NCBI RefSeq assembly: GCF_001976065.1
Contig: NZ_MNAH01000001.1
Location: 186,001 to 250,000 of the forward strand
Reading direction: 5' to 3'
DNA from: Pseudomonas putida
GTDB lineage: Bacteria > Pseudomonadota > Gammaproteobacteria > Pseudomonadales > Pseudomonadaceae
DNA length: 64,000 bases
Shown: one piece after another, positions 35,327 to 43,919 of the stretch
How the letters are laid out: each line of letters opens with the position of its first letter
Numbering within the stretch: the stretch's first letter is position 1
The notes under the pieces: model-generated
What the model saw: only the letters and a program-made list of their open reading frames with translations
The model's database searches: none
Told to the model about the DNA's origin: nothing
Position numbers and translations under genes: made by a program

Positions 35327-36274
35327 ATGAGCCGTCAATTACACGCCCAGACATACGTTTGGCTGCAGGTGTTTTCCTGTGCCGCACGGCACTTGTCGTT
35401 CACCCGTTGCGCCGAAGAGCTGCACATCACCCCAGGGGCGGTCAGCCAGCAGATTCGGCAACTGGAGGAGCGCCTGGGTTTTCGTCTGTTTCACCGGCGT
35501 GCCCGGGGCGTGGAGCTGAGCGCCGAAGGCCAGCGCCTGGCCATTACGGTCAACGAGGCCTACGGCAGCATCGATGCGGAGTTGCGCCGGCTGGACGCGG
35601 GCATGATCAGCGGCACGCTGCGAGTGCGTTCGATCCCTTCCTTCCTGAGCAAATGGCTCACGCCGCGACTGCCGCGCTTGCAGCAGCGGTTTCCGGACAT
35701 TCAGCTGCGCCTGGTGGCCGAGGACAGCAGCGTGCCGTTGCATGAAGGTGATTTCGACCTGGCCATCGACCTCAACGACGGCAGCTACCCGGGCCTGTTA
35801 TCCACAGCCCTGCTCGACGAGCAGATTTTCCCGGTCTGTGCCCCCGGCCTGTTGCGCGGTCGCCCACCGCTGCATGGCCCGGCGGACCTGCTGCATTTTC
35901 CGCTGTTGCATGACATCACCGCCTGGCGCGGCAGCTACGAATATGCGGAGTGGGAGTTCTATCTCGATGCCATTGGCTTTGAGGGGGCGGATGTGCGGCG
36001 CGGGCATACCTTCAATCGCAATCACCTGACCATCGAAGCGGCCATTGCCGGGATGGGCGTGGCGATCGCGCGACGTACGCTGCTCAACGACGAGCTGGAA
36101 CGGGGCGCATTGATCGTGCCGTTCGGCCTGGCGGTGCCTAATCACAAGCGCTACATGGTGCTCTATGCGCCGGGGGCATTGAGCCATCCGGGCGTGCGTG
36201 CGGTGCATGACTGGCTGGTGGAGGAGGCGGGGATTTTTCGCGGCTTGCACCCGCTGTCGGAGGGGCAGATGTGA
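35327..36274 (+). CDS. LysR-family regulator (GcvA-like), divergent from sdaA
   Basis: A 315-residue regulator. The winged helix at about 12-70 contains FSCAARHLSFTRCAEELHIT then PGAVSQQIRQLEERLG; the effector domain spans about 95-300. Its sequence type is GcvA/DsdC-like, common for regulators of amino acid use. It is divergent from sdaA with 135 bases between the start codons, so it probably controls serine dehydratase in response to serine or glycine. ATG at 35327 is the first of the frame. Confidence 0.9.
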   Translation: MSRQLHAQTYVWLQVFSCAARHLSFTRCAEELHITPGAVSQQIRQLEERLGFRLFHRRARGVELSAEGQRLAITVNEAYGSIDAELRRLDAGMISGTLRVRSIPSFLSKWLTPRLPRLQQRFPDIQLRLVAEDSSVPLHEGDFDLAIDLNDGSYPGLLSTALLDEQIFPVCAPGLLRGRPPLHGPADLLHFPLLHDITAWRGSYEYAEWEFYLDAIGFEGADVRRGHTFNRNHLTIEAAIAGMGVAIARRTLLNDELERGALIVPFGLAVPNHKRYMVLYAPGALSHPGVRAVHDWLVEEAGIFRGLHPLSEGQM

Positions 36275-36328
36275 GTAATTATCAGATAAGAGCGGGGCGA
36301 CCCAACTCCCGACCTTAACAGCGCTTTT

Positions 36329-36349
36329 GCCGGTTGTCCGGCTTTTTTT
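36329..36349 (+). terminator. Intrinsic terminator after the LysR gene
   Basis: Stem GCCGG/CCGGC with loop TTGT and seven Ts. Confidence 0.88.
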
Positions 36350-36488
36350 GCGAATAGATATTTATCTTTTTTTAGGGGTTGAATTGTTCATCGTACAGAC
36401 CGATTGTGTAACCAAGAGGTCACGGTGATGACGCCCAAGGGCTTAGCTGACCGGCCTCTCGCGAGCTAGCTGAAATAAGGGATGAACT

Positions 36489-36899
36489 ATGCAAATCCAA
36501 GTCAATAGCGATAACCATATTCAAGGCAGTAAACGACTGGAGGAGTGGGTACGTACTACCATTGAGAGCACGCTCGAACGCTACGAAGAGGACCTGACAC
36601 GCGTCGAGGTTCACCTGCGGGACGAGAACGGCGACAAGCCTGGTCCCCACGATATGCGCTGCCAGCTGGAAGCGCGGCCAAAAGGCCACCAACCGATTTC
36701 TGTCACCCATAAAGCTGCCAGCCTGGAACTGGCGATCGACGGAGCCGCCGAGAAACTCGAGCATGCGCTGGAACACCTGTTCGGCAAATTGCGAGGCAAA
36801 CCACGAGCCGCTGTGGTGCCGTTCGAGCGCAGGGCTCACGCCGATGTGCTACTGGAAGAAGAGTTTCTTGAAAACGAACAGGCTGCGCAAAACGGCTGA
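36489..36899 (+). CDS. Ribosome hibernation/modulation factor, HPF/RaiA (S30AE) family
   Basis: A 136-residue S30AE-domain protein that would bind the 30S subunit and silence ribosomes under stress. The beta-alpha-beta fold is visible in MQIQVNSDNHIQGS, RVEVHLRDENGDKPGPHDMRCQLEAR and a long C-terminal helix rich in Leu and Glu. It lacks the long dimerisation extension of the long HPF form. It is a paralogue of the rpoN-linked hpf, since no rpoN or pts gene is near. It has its own promoter and terminator. Confidence 0.88.
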   Translation: MQIQVNSDNHIQGSKRLEEWVRTTIESTLERYEEDLTRVEVHLRDENGDKPGPHDMRCQLEARPKGHQPISVTHKAASLELAIDGAAEKLEHALEHLFGKLRGKPRAAVVPFERRAHADVLLEEEFLENEQAAQNG

Positions 36900-36930
36900 C
36901 GCCTGATTCACTTTTTACCTTCCCACAGAA

Positions 36931-36958
36931 AACGGGCCTGCATTGCAGGCCCGTTTTG
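36931..36958 (+). terminator. Intrinsic terminator of the S30AE-domain gene
   Basis: Perfect 13-bp self-complementary arms AAACGGGCCTGCA / TGCAGGCCCGTTT closing tightly, then TTGCTTTT. Confidence 0.88.
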
Positions 36959-37009
36959 CTTTTAAAGCCCTCTCATTGGAACCCGATCTCATCCGATAGC
37001 TTTGCGTAT

Positions 37010-37028
37010 GAGAATATTTATCATTAGT
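37010..37028 (+). promoter_or_regulatory. Candidate Fur box
   Basis: GAGAATATTTATCATTAGT matches 13 of 19 positions of the Fur consensus. It lies 105 bases before the ECF sigma gene, as expected for iron-starvation sigma factors. Confidence 0.6.
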
Positions 37029-37132
37029 ATTGCACCTTGCTGGCCCCGTGACGTTCATGCGGCTTCACATTGACGCTGGCCGGTTTGAGCCTGTTGGCCA
37101 GCCCGATTGCCGCCATGGCGCAGTACTGAGCG

Positions 37133-37699
37133 ATGACTTCCCCTGAATCTGACGATATCCAGCACGCCGAACCACGCGGCGACCGAGCGCACTTTCTCCA
37201 GGTGTTTCTTTCCCAGCGTTCGCAGATGGAAGCGCTGGTAAACCGTCGCGTCGGTTGCCGGGCAACGGCGGCGGACCTGGTGCAGGATTTGTTCCTGCGG
37301 TTCTGGCGCCGCCCTCTGGTGCAAGTGGAAGAACTCAGCACCTACCTGTTGCGCTGCGCCGGCAACATCGCCATCGACCACCTGCGCAGTGAAGGCACGC
37401 GGGTGCGGGCCAACGAAGGCTTGATGGCGGAGCCGGCGCTTAGCGTCGGTAGCGAGCCACAAGCGGCGCTGGAGGCGGGCAACGATCTGCGCCACGTCGA
37501 AGCGGCGTTGCGCGCGTTGCCCGAGCGCACGCGGCAGATCTTCCTGCTCAACCGCATCCATGGCCGCAAATACGCCGAGATCGCCAAGGCCATGGGCCTG
37601 TCTCAAAGTGCCGTGGAAAAACATATGATGCGCGCGCTCGAGGCCTGCAAGGCCAGCCTGCGGGAGCCCGACGCGCGCACGCCAGGGAAAGCACAGTGA
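37133..37699 (+). CDS. FecI-like ECF sigma factor
   Basis: A 188-residue sigma-70 ECF factor of the iron-starvation group. Region 2 (about 20-90) has ATAADLVQDLFLRFWRRP and the region 4 helix-turn-helix (about 125-180) has RKYAEIAKAMGLSQSAVEKHM. It would direct RNA polymerase to the TonB receptor gene two genes on. The stop codon overlaps the GTG start of the fecR-like gene. A Fur-like box lies upstream. ATG at 37133 fits the family length. Confidence 0.95.
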   Translation: MTSPESDDIQHAEPRGDRAHFLQVFLSQRSQMEALVNRRVGCRATAADLVQDLFLRFWRRPLVQVEELSTYLLRCAGNIAIDHLRSEGTRVRANEGLMAEPALSVGSEPQAALEAGNDLRHVEAALRALPERTRQIFLLNRIHGRKYAEIAKAMGLSQSAVEKHMMRALEACKASLREPDARTPGKAQ

Positions 37700-38685
37700 A
37701 TAGTATCGAACGCGTCATGCCGACGCCCGCTCAGGAACAGCAGGCGCTGGCCTGGCTGAGCCTGTTGCATGACCAGCCCAGCAGCGCTGACCAGGCCACC
37801 TTCAGCCAGTGGTTGCAGGCCGACCCGGCCCATGCCGAGGCTTACGCCCGTGCGCAAGTGCTGTGGGAGTTGAGCGAAGTGCCGGCGCGCGCACTTGCTG
37901 ATGAGGACGCGCTGGCGCTGCAGGGTTATCTCAACGCGATGAATCGCTCACGCCGCAGCAGCGTCGGGCGTTGGTCCGGTGCGCTGGCCATGGCGGCTTG
38001 CCTGCTGCTGATGATCAGCCTCGGCAGCGGCTGGCAGCCTGCGCGCTGGTTCGATGACCTGGGCGCCGATTATGTCTCGGCACCGGGGCAAATCCGCACC
38101 GTCACCCTGGCTGACCAATCGCAGGTCACCCTGGATGCCGACAGTGCGATTGCCGTGGATTTCAGCCGTGGCGAGCGGCACGTGCAGGTGCGTCGCGGCG
38201 CCGGATTTTTCAGCGTGACCCATAACGGCGAACCCTTTGTGGTCGACGCCGAGAAGGGCCAGGCGCGGGTGCTCGGCACCCAGTTCGAGGTGCGCCTGCA
38301 ACCCCATGGGGCGCAGGTGACGGTCTTGTCTGGACGGGTTGGCGTGAAGGCGGACAAGAATGCGGATCAGCAAATCCTCACGGCCGGCCAGCAAGTGGCC
38401 TATGGCGAAGGCACGGCGCAAAAGCTCCACGCGGTGGACAGCCAAGCGCAGTTGGCGTGGCGCCAGGGGTGGCTCAATTACTACAAGGCGACAGTCGCCG
38501 ATGTGGTGGAGGATCTGCGCAGGTATTACCCGGGGCGAATCGTGTTGCTCAACGATGAGTTGGCCCGGCGCAAGGTCAGTGGCAGCTTTGCGAGCAAGGA
38601 CCCGCAGGCGGTGTTGAGTTCGTTACAGGGCGTGTTGGGCTTTGAGCAGCATCAGGTTCTGGGACGTCTGATCATTTTGCGCTGA
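37696..38685 (+). CDS. FecR-like anti-sigma/sigma regulator
   Basis: A 329-residue inner-membrane protein that relays the receptor signal to the ECF sigma factor. It has an N-terminal cytoplasmic DUF4880-type segment (WLSLLHDQPSSADQATFSQWL near 15-35), one membrane helix at about 96-114 and a periplasmic FecR domain (TVTLADQSQVTLDADSAIAVDFS, 135-250), then a C-terminal STN-like part. The start is GTG at 37696, overlapping the sigma stop codon, so the two are translationally coupled. Confidence 0.94.
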   Translation: MNSIERVMPTPAQEQQALAWLSLLHDQPSSADQATFSQWLQADPAHAEAYARAQVLWELSEVPARALADEDALALQGYLNAMNRSRRSSVGRWSGALAMAACLLLMISLGSGWQPARWFDDLGADYVSAPGQIRTVTLADQSQVTLDADSAIAVDFSRGERHVQVRRGAGFFSVTHNGEPFVVDAEKGQARVLGTQFEVRLQPHGAQVTVLSGRVGVKADKNADQQILTAGQQVAYGEGTAQKLHAVDSQAQLAWRQGWLNYYKATVADVVEDLRRYYPGRIVLLNDELARRKVSGSFASKDPQAVLSSLQGVLGFEQHQVLGRLIILR

Positions 38686-38801
38686 GAGACATCAGGAAAA
38701 TATTTTCAACTTTCTGCTGAGGTAAACCCGAACGCCATTCGTGTAGTGACTGAAACTGCGAGTCATTCGCATCCGTTGCGGTTCTACACAGGTCATGAGT
38801 C

Positions 38802-41228
38802 ATGAAGTCCAGGGCAATATCGGGTTCGGTCAAACAGTGGTTGGGTGTCTCTGCGTTGAGCTTCGCGGCGTTGGCGCTGCTGCCGCTGAATGGGGCGATG
38901 GCTGCGCAGGCCAGCCCCGGGCAAAGTTCGCTGTTCAGCTTTTCGATGGTCGCCAAACCACTGCCCCAGGCCCTGAGCGACTTCAGTCACGTCACCGGCA
39001 TCAGCGTGGTCTACACCGATGAAGCGCCCTATGCCCTGAATGCTCCGGCAGTCGACGGCCAGTTGAGCGCCGAACAGGCCCTGCAGCGCTTGCTCAGCGG
39101 TTCTGGCTTGACCTTCCGCCGCATCGATGGCCACACCATGGCCCTGGAGCCCCTACCGACCGAGGGCGCGTTGAACCTGGGCGCCACCACCATCACCTCG
39201 CAGATGGATCAGTCCACCAGTTACCAGCCGCCGCCCATCAGCTCGGTGATGCGCGCCTCGACGCCGCTCCAGGAAATTCCCCAGACGGTCAACGTCGTCC
39301 CGGCACAGGTCATTCGCGACCAGGCGCCGCGCAATCTCGATGATGCGCTGGCGAACGTCAGCGGCATCACCCAGGGCAACACGCTGGGCAGTACCCAGGA
39401 TTCGGTGATGACCCGCGGTTTCGGCGATAACCGCAACGGCTCGATCATGCGCGACGGCATGCCGGTGGTACAGGGGCGAGGCATGAACGCGACGGTCGAC
39501 CGGGTCGAAGTGCTCAAGGGGCCGGCCTCGTTGCTCTACGGCATTCAGGACCCGGGCGGGGTGGTGAACATGGTCAGCAAGCAGCCCGAGCTCGATCCGT
39601 ACAACGCCCTGACCCTGCGTGGCTCGACCTATGGCGAAGGCAAGAACGGCAGCGGCGGTACCTTTGACAGCACGGGCGCCCTGGGCGATTCCGGGTTCGC
39701 CTACCGTATGGTGCTGGACCACGAAGACGAAGATTACTGGCGTAACTACGGTGTGCATCGCGAAAGCCTGGTGGCGCCGTCGCTGGCCTGGTTCGGTGAA
39801 AGCACCCAGCTGCTGTTCGCCTATGAACACCGGGAATTCCTCACCCCGTTCGACCGTGGCACGGTGATCGATCCGCGGGACAACCATCCGCTGGACATCT
39901 CCCGGGAGCGTCGGCTCGACGAACCGTTCAACAACATGGAAGGGCGCTCCGACCTGTATCGCTTCAAGGCCGACCACGACCTCAACGACAACTGGAAAGC
40001 CCATTTTGGCTACAGCTGGAATCGCGAAACCTATGACGCCAGCCAAGTACGCGTGACCGCCATCGACACCCGCGACGGCACGCTGACGCGCAGCATGGAC
40101 GGCACGCAGAATGCTATCAGCACCGACCGTTTCACCACCGCCAGCCTCGAAGGCCAGGTCGATGTCGGCGGCATGCAACATGACCTGGTGCTGGGGATCG
40201 ATGACGAATACCGCAAGATCTACCGCGCCGACCTGATCCGGCAAAAGAGCCTGACCACCTTCAGCTACCTCGACCCGGTGTACGGCCGCGAAGTGCCAGG
40301 CACTACGGTCAGCCCCGCCGACAGTGCCCAGACCGACATACTGCGCAGCGATTCGGTGTTCATGCAGGACTCGATTCACCTCAACCACCAATGGATCCTG
40401 GTGGCTGGCGCACGTTTCCAGGAATACGACCAGTACGCCGGCAAGGGCGAGCCGTTCAAGGCCAACACCGACAGCAACGGGCAGAAATGGGTGCCGCGCG
40501 CCGGACTGGTCTACCGCTACACCGATGAGCTGTCGTTCTATGGCAGCTACACCGAATCGTTCAAGCCCAACTCGACCATTGCGCCATTGAGCGGCAGCAG
40601 CACGGTGCTCGACGGCAGCATTGCGCCGGAAGAAGCCAAGTCGTGGGAAGTGGGGGCCAGGCTGGAAATGCCGGGCCGCGTAACGGGCAACATTGCGCTG
40701 TTCGATATCAAGAAGCGCAACGTCCTGGTGGCCAATTCCGAAGGCCCGGTGACCCTCTACAGCGCGGCGGGTGAGGTGCGTTCCCGTGGCCTGGAGGTGG
40801 ATTTGAGCGGCCAGCTCAGCGACCGCTGGAGCATGATCGGCAGCTACGCCTACACCGATGCCGAAGTGACCGAAGACCCGGTCTACAAGGGCAAGCAGTT
40901 GCAGAACGTGGCCAAAAACAGCGGCTCGCTGTCGGCGGTGTACGATTTCGGCCATGTCATCGGCGGCGATCAGCTGCGGGTTGGCGCTGGCGCGCGTTAT
41001 GTCGGGGAGCGAGCGGGCAATGCCGTGAATGATTTCGACCTGCCGAGCTATACCGTCGCCGATGCCTTTGCCACCTACGACACCCAGCTCGACGGGCAGC
41101 GGGTCAAATTTCAGCTCAACGTGAAGAACCTGTTGGACCGCACCTACTACACCTCGGCGGCAAGCCGGTTCTTTGTGTCGATGGGGGATTCGCGGCAGGT
41201 GACGTTGTCGAGCACCCTGGAGTTCTGA
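38802..41228 (+). CDS. TonB-dependent siderophore receptor with signalling domain
   Basis: An 808-residue outer-membrane receptor. After a signal peptide (about 1-35, cut after AMA) comes the STN signalling domain (about 45-108, LPQALSDFSHVTGISVVY), then the plug (about 140-260, VEVLKGPASLLYGIQDPGGVVNMVSKQP) and a 22-strand barrel ending in a C-terminal phenylalanine (VTLSSTLEF). The STN domain contacts the FecR-like protein, so this is the target and sensor of the ECF pathway encoded just upstream. Sequence type is closest to hydroxamate siderophore receptors (ferrioxamine/ferrichrome); the ligand is not certain. No siderophore synthesis gene is present. Confidence 0.95.
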   Translation: MKSRAISGSVKQWLGVSALSFAALALLPLNGAMAAQASPGQSSLFSFSMVAKPLPQALSDFSHVTGISVVYTDEAPYALNAPAVDGQLSAEQALQRLLSGSGLTFRRIDGHTMALEPLPTEGALNLGATTITSQMDQSTSYQPPPISSVMRASTPLQEIPQTVNVVPAQVIRDQAPRNLDDALANVSGITQGNTLGSTQDSVMTRGFGDNRNGSIMRDGMPVVQGRGMNATVDRVEVLKGPASLLYGIQDPGGVVNMVSKQPELDPYNALTLRGSTYGEGKNGSGGTFDSTGALGDSGFAYRMVLDHEDEDYWRNYGVHRESLVAPSLAWFGESTQLLFAYEHREFLTPFDRGTVIDPRDNHPLDISRERRLDEPFNNMEGRSDLYRFKADHDLNDNWKAHFGYSWNRETYDASQVRVTAIDTRDGTLTRSMDGTQNAISTDRFTTASLEGQVDVGGMQHDLVLGIDDEYRKIYRADLIRQKSLTTFSYLDPVYGREVPGTTVSPADSAQTDILRSDSVFMQDSIHLNHQWILVAGARFQEYDQYAGKGEPFKANTDSNGQKWVPRAGLVYRYTDELSFYGSYTESFKPNSTIAPLSGSSTVLDGSIAPEEAKSWEVGARLEMPGRVTGNIALFDIKKRNVLVANSEGPVTLYSAAGEVRSRGLEVDLSGQLSDRWSMIGSYAYTDAEVTEDPVYKGKQLQNVAKNSGSLSAVYDFGHVIGGDQLRVGAGARYVGERAGNAVNDFDLPSYTVADAFATYDTQLDGQRVKFQLNVKNLLDRTYYTSAASRFFVSMGDSRQVTLSSTLEF

Positions 41229-41244
41229 TCAAAGACTCTGTCCT

Positions 41245-41268
41245 GTGGGAGCGAGCCTGTTCGCGATG
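41245..41268 (+). repeat. Single REP unit (family 1)
   Basis: GTGGGAGCGAGCCTGTTCGC then GATG. Unlike the other copies it has no inverted partner. Confidence 0.75.
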
Positions 41269-41298
41269 GCGGCCTGACAGGCACCGCAAATCCTGATG

Positions 41299-42174
41299 TC
41301 AGCGCAAAAACGCCTGTCGATACTCCCCGGGCGTCCCACCCAGGGCCTGGCGAAACCGGTTGGTAAAGTGACTGGCACTGGCGAACCCGCAGGCCAGGGC
41401 AATCTCGCCCAAGGGTTGCGATGTCGAGCGCAGCAACTCCCGCGCCCGGTTCAGGCGTCGCGCCAGTACATACTGATGGGGCGGCAAGCCGAAACTCTCA
41501 CGGAACATCCGCGCAAAGTGGTATTCCGACAGTGCGCACAGTGCCGCCAATTGTCCCAGGCTGATGGCTTCGGCCAACTGGCTGTCGATGAACTCCACCA
41601 GACGCCGGCGCTGATGCGCGGCCAGGCCGCCCTTGAGGCGCAGGCCGGGGCGCAGGCTGACCTGGCTGAACAGGGCGTGGGCGAGCATTTCATGGGCCAG
41701 GCTGCTGGTGAGCAGACGCTCTCCCGGTTCGTCCCAATTTAGGCTGATCAACTGCCGAAAGCGCAGCGCCTGTTGCGGGTCATCCAGAAACGTTTGCTCG
41801 CGCAACTGCAATTGCCTTGGTTCGCGGTCGAGCAGGGTGACACAGCCAAGGGCAAATTGTTCGGGGCTGAAATACAGGTGCGCCAGGCGAATGTCGCCAT
41901 TGATCACCCAGCCTGACTGATGGTCGGCCGGCAGGATGCACAGCTTGTCCGGGCCGCCTTTGGTGCCGGGCTGGTCGCGCCGGAAGGTCCCGGTGCCGCC
42001 GGCGATGTAGCAGGAAAGCGTGTGGTGGCTCGGTGCTTCGTAGTCCTGGGCATCGTGGTGGTTGTTCCACAAGGCTGCAGCCAAGCCGTCACCGAGCTCG
42101 GCGCTGTGCTCCAGGCGAGCATTGGGCGAGCGGTTGAGGGCTTGAAAGACTTGCAGGGTTTCCAGTGCGGGCAT
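41299..42174 (-). CDS. AraC-family regulator
   Basis: A 291-residue regulator with an N-terminal cupin-like sensor domain (about 30-150, ending near LREQTFLDD) and a C-terminal double helix-turn-helix (about 190-288). The first helix pair contains SLGQLAALCALSEYHFARMF and the second GEIALACGFASASHFTNRFRQALGGTPGEYR. It is divergent from an EamA-type exporter gene, which is its likely target. The effector is unknown. Confidence 0.92.
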   Translation of the reverse strand: MPALETLQVFQALNRSPNARLEHSAELGDGLAAALWNNHHDAQDYEAPSHHTLSCYIAGGTGTFRRDQPGTKGGPDKLCILPADHQSGWVINGDIRLAHLYFSPEQFALGCVTLLDREPRQLQLREQTFLDDPQQALRFRQLISLNWDEPGERLLTSSLAHEMLAHALFSQVSLRPGLRLKGGLAAHQRRRLVEFIDSQLAEAISLGQLAALCALSEYHFARMFRESFGLPPHQYVLARRLNRARELLRSTSQPLGEIALACGFASASHFTNRFRQALGGTPGEYRQAFLR

Positions 42175-42312
42175 GATCGTTTCTCTCCAACGCCTTGCAT
42201 CCTACTCCGTGGGCGTCCACCTGCCAGCCCGTCGCCAGACAAAAGCGCAAGATTATGCAAGTGCGATGTAGCGCGGCGCAGGACACTGGGCACCTACCGA
42301 GGAGCCATTGCC

Positions 42313-43215
42313 ATGAACCTGTCGTTGTACCTGCTGACTGTGCTGGTCTGGGGCACCACCTGGATTGCCCTGAAATGGCAACTGGGCGTGGTGGCGATTC
42401 CCGTGTCCATTGTCTATCGCTTTGGCCTGGCGGCGTTGGTGCTGTTCGCGATCCTCCTGCTCAGCCGACGCCTGCAAGTGATGAACCGTCGCGGGCATCT
42501 GATTTGCCTGGCCCAGGGCTTGTGCCTGTTCTGTGTCAACTTCATGTGTTTCCTGACCGCCAGCCAGTGGATCCCCAGCGGCCTGGTCGCCGTGGTGTTT
42601 TCCACGGCCACGTTGTGGAATGCGCTGAATGCGCGGGTGTTCTTCTGCCAGAAAATTGCCCGTAACGTGCTGATGGGCGGCGCGCTGGGCTTGCTCGGCC
42701 TTGGCCTGTTGTTCTGGCCCGAGCTGGTCGGGCACACCGCCAGTCCGCAGACCTTGCTCGGCCTGGGCCTGGCCTTGTGCGGCACCTTGTGTTTCTCGGC
42801 GGGGAACATGTTGTCGAGCCTGCAGCAAAAGGCCGGGCTCAAGCCGCTGACGACCAATGCCTGGGGCATGGCCTACGGCGCGGCGATGTTGTTGGTGTGG
42901 TGCCTGGTCAAGGGCGTTCCATTCGACATGGAATGGAGCGCACGCTACATCGGTTCGCTGTTGTACCTGGTAATCCCCGGATCGGTCATTGGTTTCACGG
43001 CCTACCTGACGCTGGTCGGGCGCATGGGCCCCGAACGCGCAGCCTATTGCACCGTCCTGTTTCCGGTGGTGGCGCTGAACGTCTCGGCAGTTGCCGAGGG
43101 CTACCAATGGACTCCCCCGGCGTTGATGGGCCTGGTGATGGTCATGCTGGGCAACGTGCTGGTGTTTCGCAAACCCAGGGTTAGCGCCAAACCGGTGGCG
43201 GGGAAGCTGGCCTGA
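42313..43215 (+). CDS. EamA (DMT superfamily) transporter
   Basis: A 300-residue inner-membrane exporter of the drug/metabolite transporter superfamily, with ten hydrophobic segments in two EamA repeats (about 1-135 and 150-290). The opening LYLLTVLVWGTTWIALKWQLG and GFTAYLTLVGRMGPERAAY are typical. Substrates of this family are amino acids, metabolites or drugs and cannot be told here. ATG at 42313 follows GAGGAGCC; an open frame extends far upstream through the AraC gene on the other strand and is not coding. Divergent from the AraC regulator. Confidence 0.92.
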   Translation: MNLSLYLLTVLVWGTTWIALKWQLGVVAIPVSIVYRFGLAALVLFAILLLSRRLQVMNRRGHLICLAQGLCLFCVNFMCFLTASQWIPSGLVAVVFSTATLWNALNARVFFCQKIARNVLMGGALGLLGLGLLFWPELVGHTASPQTLLGLGLALCGTLCFSAGNMLSSLQQKAGLKPLTTNAWGMAYGAAMLLVWCLVKGVPFDMEWSARYIGSLLYLVIPGSVIGFTAYLTLVGRMGPERAAYCTVLFPVVALNVSAVAEGYQWTPPALMGLVMVMLGNVLVFRKPRVSAKPVAGKLA

Positions 43216-43227
43216 GCAGCAGGTTGC

Positions 43228-43737
43228 TCAGTCGTCTTTTGCGGCGGTGAGATAGATCAAGCCGAGAAACATGTATTCAATGTTTCTTTGTGCCCAATCA
43301 TTGGCATTTCGTTGAGCAGAGTACTCCATGTCAAACCACTCATTGAGTATGATGACGTATAAAATTTGATAAACAATAATGCCTGTTGCGAGCCCCGCTA
43401 TCGCGAATTTTTTTGCATTGTGAAACTCTTTACGTGGTGCATCGACTTTTCGATAGAGCAAATAAGCTCCCACCAGGCAGCTGAGAGTGTAAATGGTCTC
43501 CAGGGAAATAATCGCCCAGTAAAAGCGATGATGAAACATGGTGGAGTGGATTGCCCTGTAGCGCCGGGAGTCGTTGCCCTCGGTGTTGCTCATGCTGATG
43601 ATGCGCCCGATATAGTCGGCGTATGCCGCATAGTCGGTGACATTGTTAACGAGTGTCACCAGTCCGAATAATGCCGCTGTAAAGACAATCAGTACTTTGC
43701 TCCGCCTTATCACGCAGGCGGTGGTGAATTTATTCAT
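43228..43737 (-). CDS. DUF2165 family membrane protein
   Basis: A protein of about 169 residues with four hydrophobic segments (about 13-35, 75-95, 110-132, 148-163) and the family pattern RSKVLIVFTAALFGLVTLVN followed by NVTDY. Function unknown. Codon use and base composition are clearly more AT-rich than the flanking genes, which suggests acquisition by transfer. Either ATG 43737 (GGAG about ten bases upstream) or ATG 43758 could be the start; I prefer the shorter. Confidence 0.85.
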   Translation of the reverse strand: MNKFTTACVIRRSKVLIVFTAALFGLVTLVNNVTDYAAYADYIGRIISMSNTEGNDSRRYRAIHSTMFHHRFYWAIISLETIYTLSCLVGAYLLYRKVDAPRKEFHNAKKFAIAGLATGIIVYQILYVIILNEWFDMEYSAQRNANDWAQRNIEYMFLGLIYLTAAKDD

Positions 43738-43887
43738 GGGGGTATTCTCCGAGTGCATATTGGGTGCTCTTGTAATTGCTCGGAGTTTATAGCTGTTCAG
43801 GTGAATTCAGAGGGAGACTGCATTGCAAGTTGTGTCGTCTCTTCTTTCTCAATTGCAAGTAAGCGGGTGGTTTAAAGTTGTGGGAAG

Positions 43888-43911
43888 TGGCACGTCCAGC
43901 CAGACGTGCCA
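43888..43911 (-). terminator. Hairpin after ghrB-type gene
   Basis: Perfect 9-bp stem TGGCACGTC/GACGTGCCA with a 6-base loop, nine bases beyond the stop codon of the minus-strand reductase gene. It has no T-run. Confidence 0.5.
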
Positions 43912-43919
43912 TTGTTCAG

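Noticed and set aside
35192..35338. N-terminal extension of the serine dehydratase to 507 residues
   Set aside because: It crosses the promoter region and the divergent LysR start; family members begin at [10 protein letters not shown].
39153..40955. 600-residue open frame on the minus strand
   Set aside because: Antisense to the TonB receptor gene, with composition of a shadow frame and no known fold.
41920..42312. Upstream extension of the EamA transporter to 431 residues
   Set aside because: The added part is antisense to the AraC gene and not membrane-like; the ATG at 42313 has a good ribosome site.
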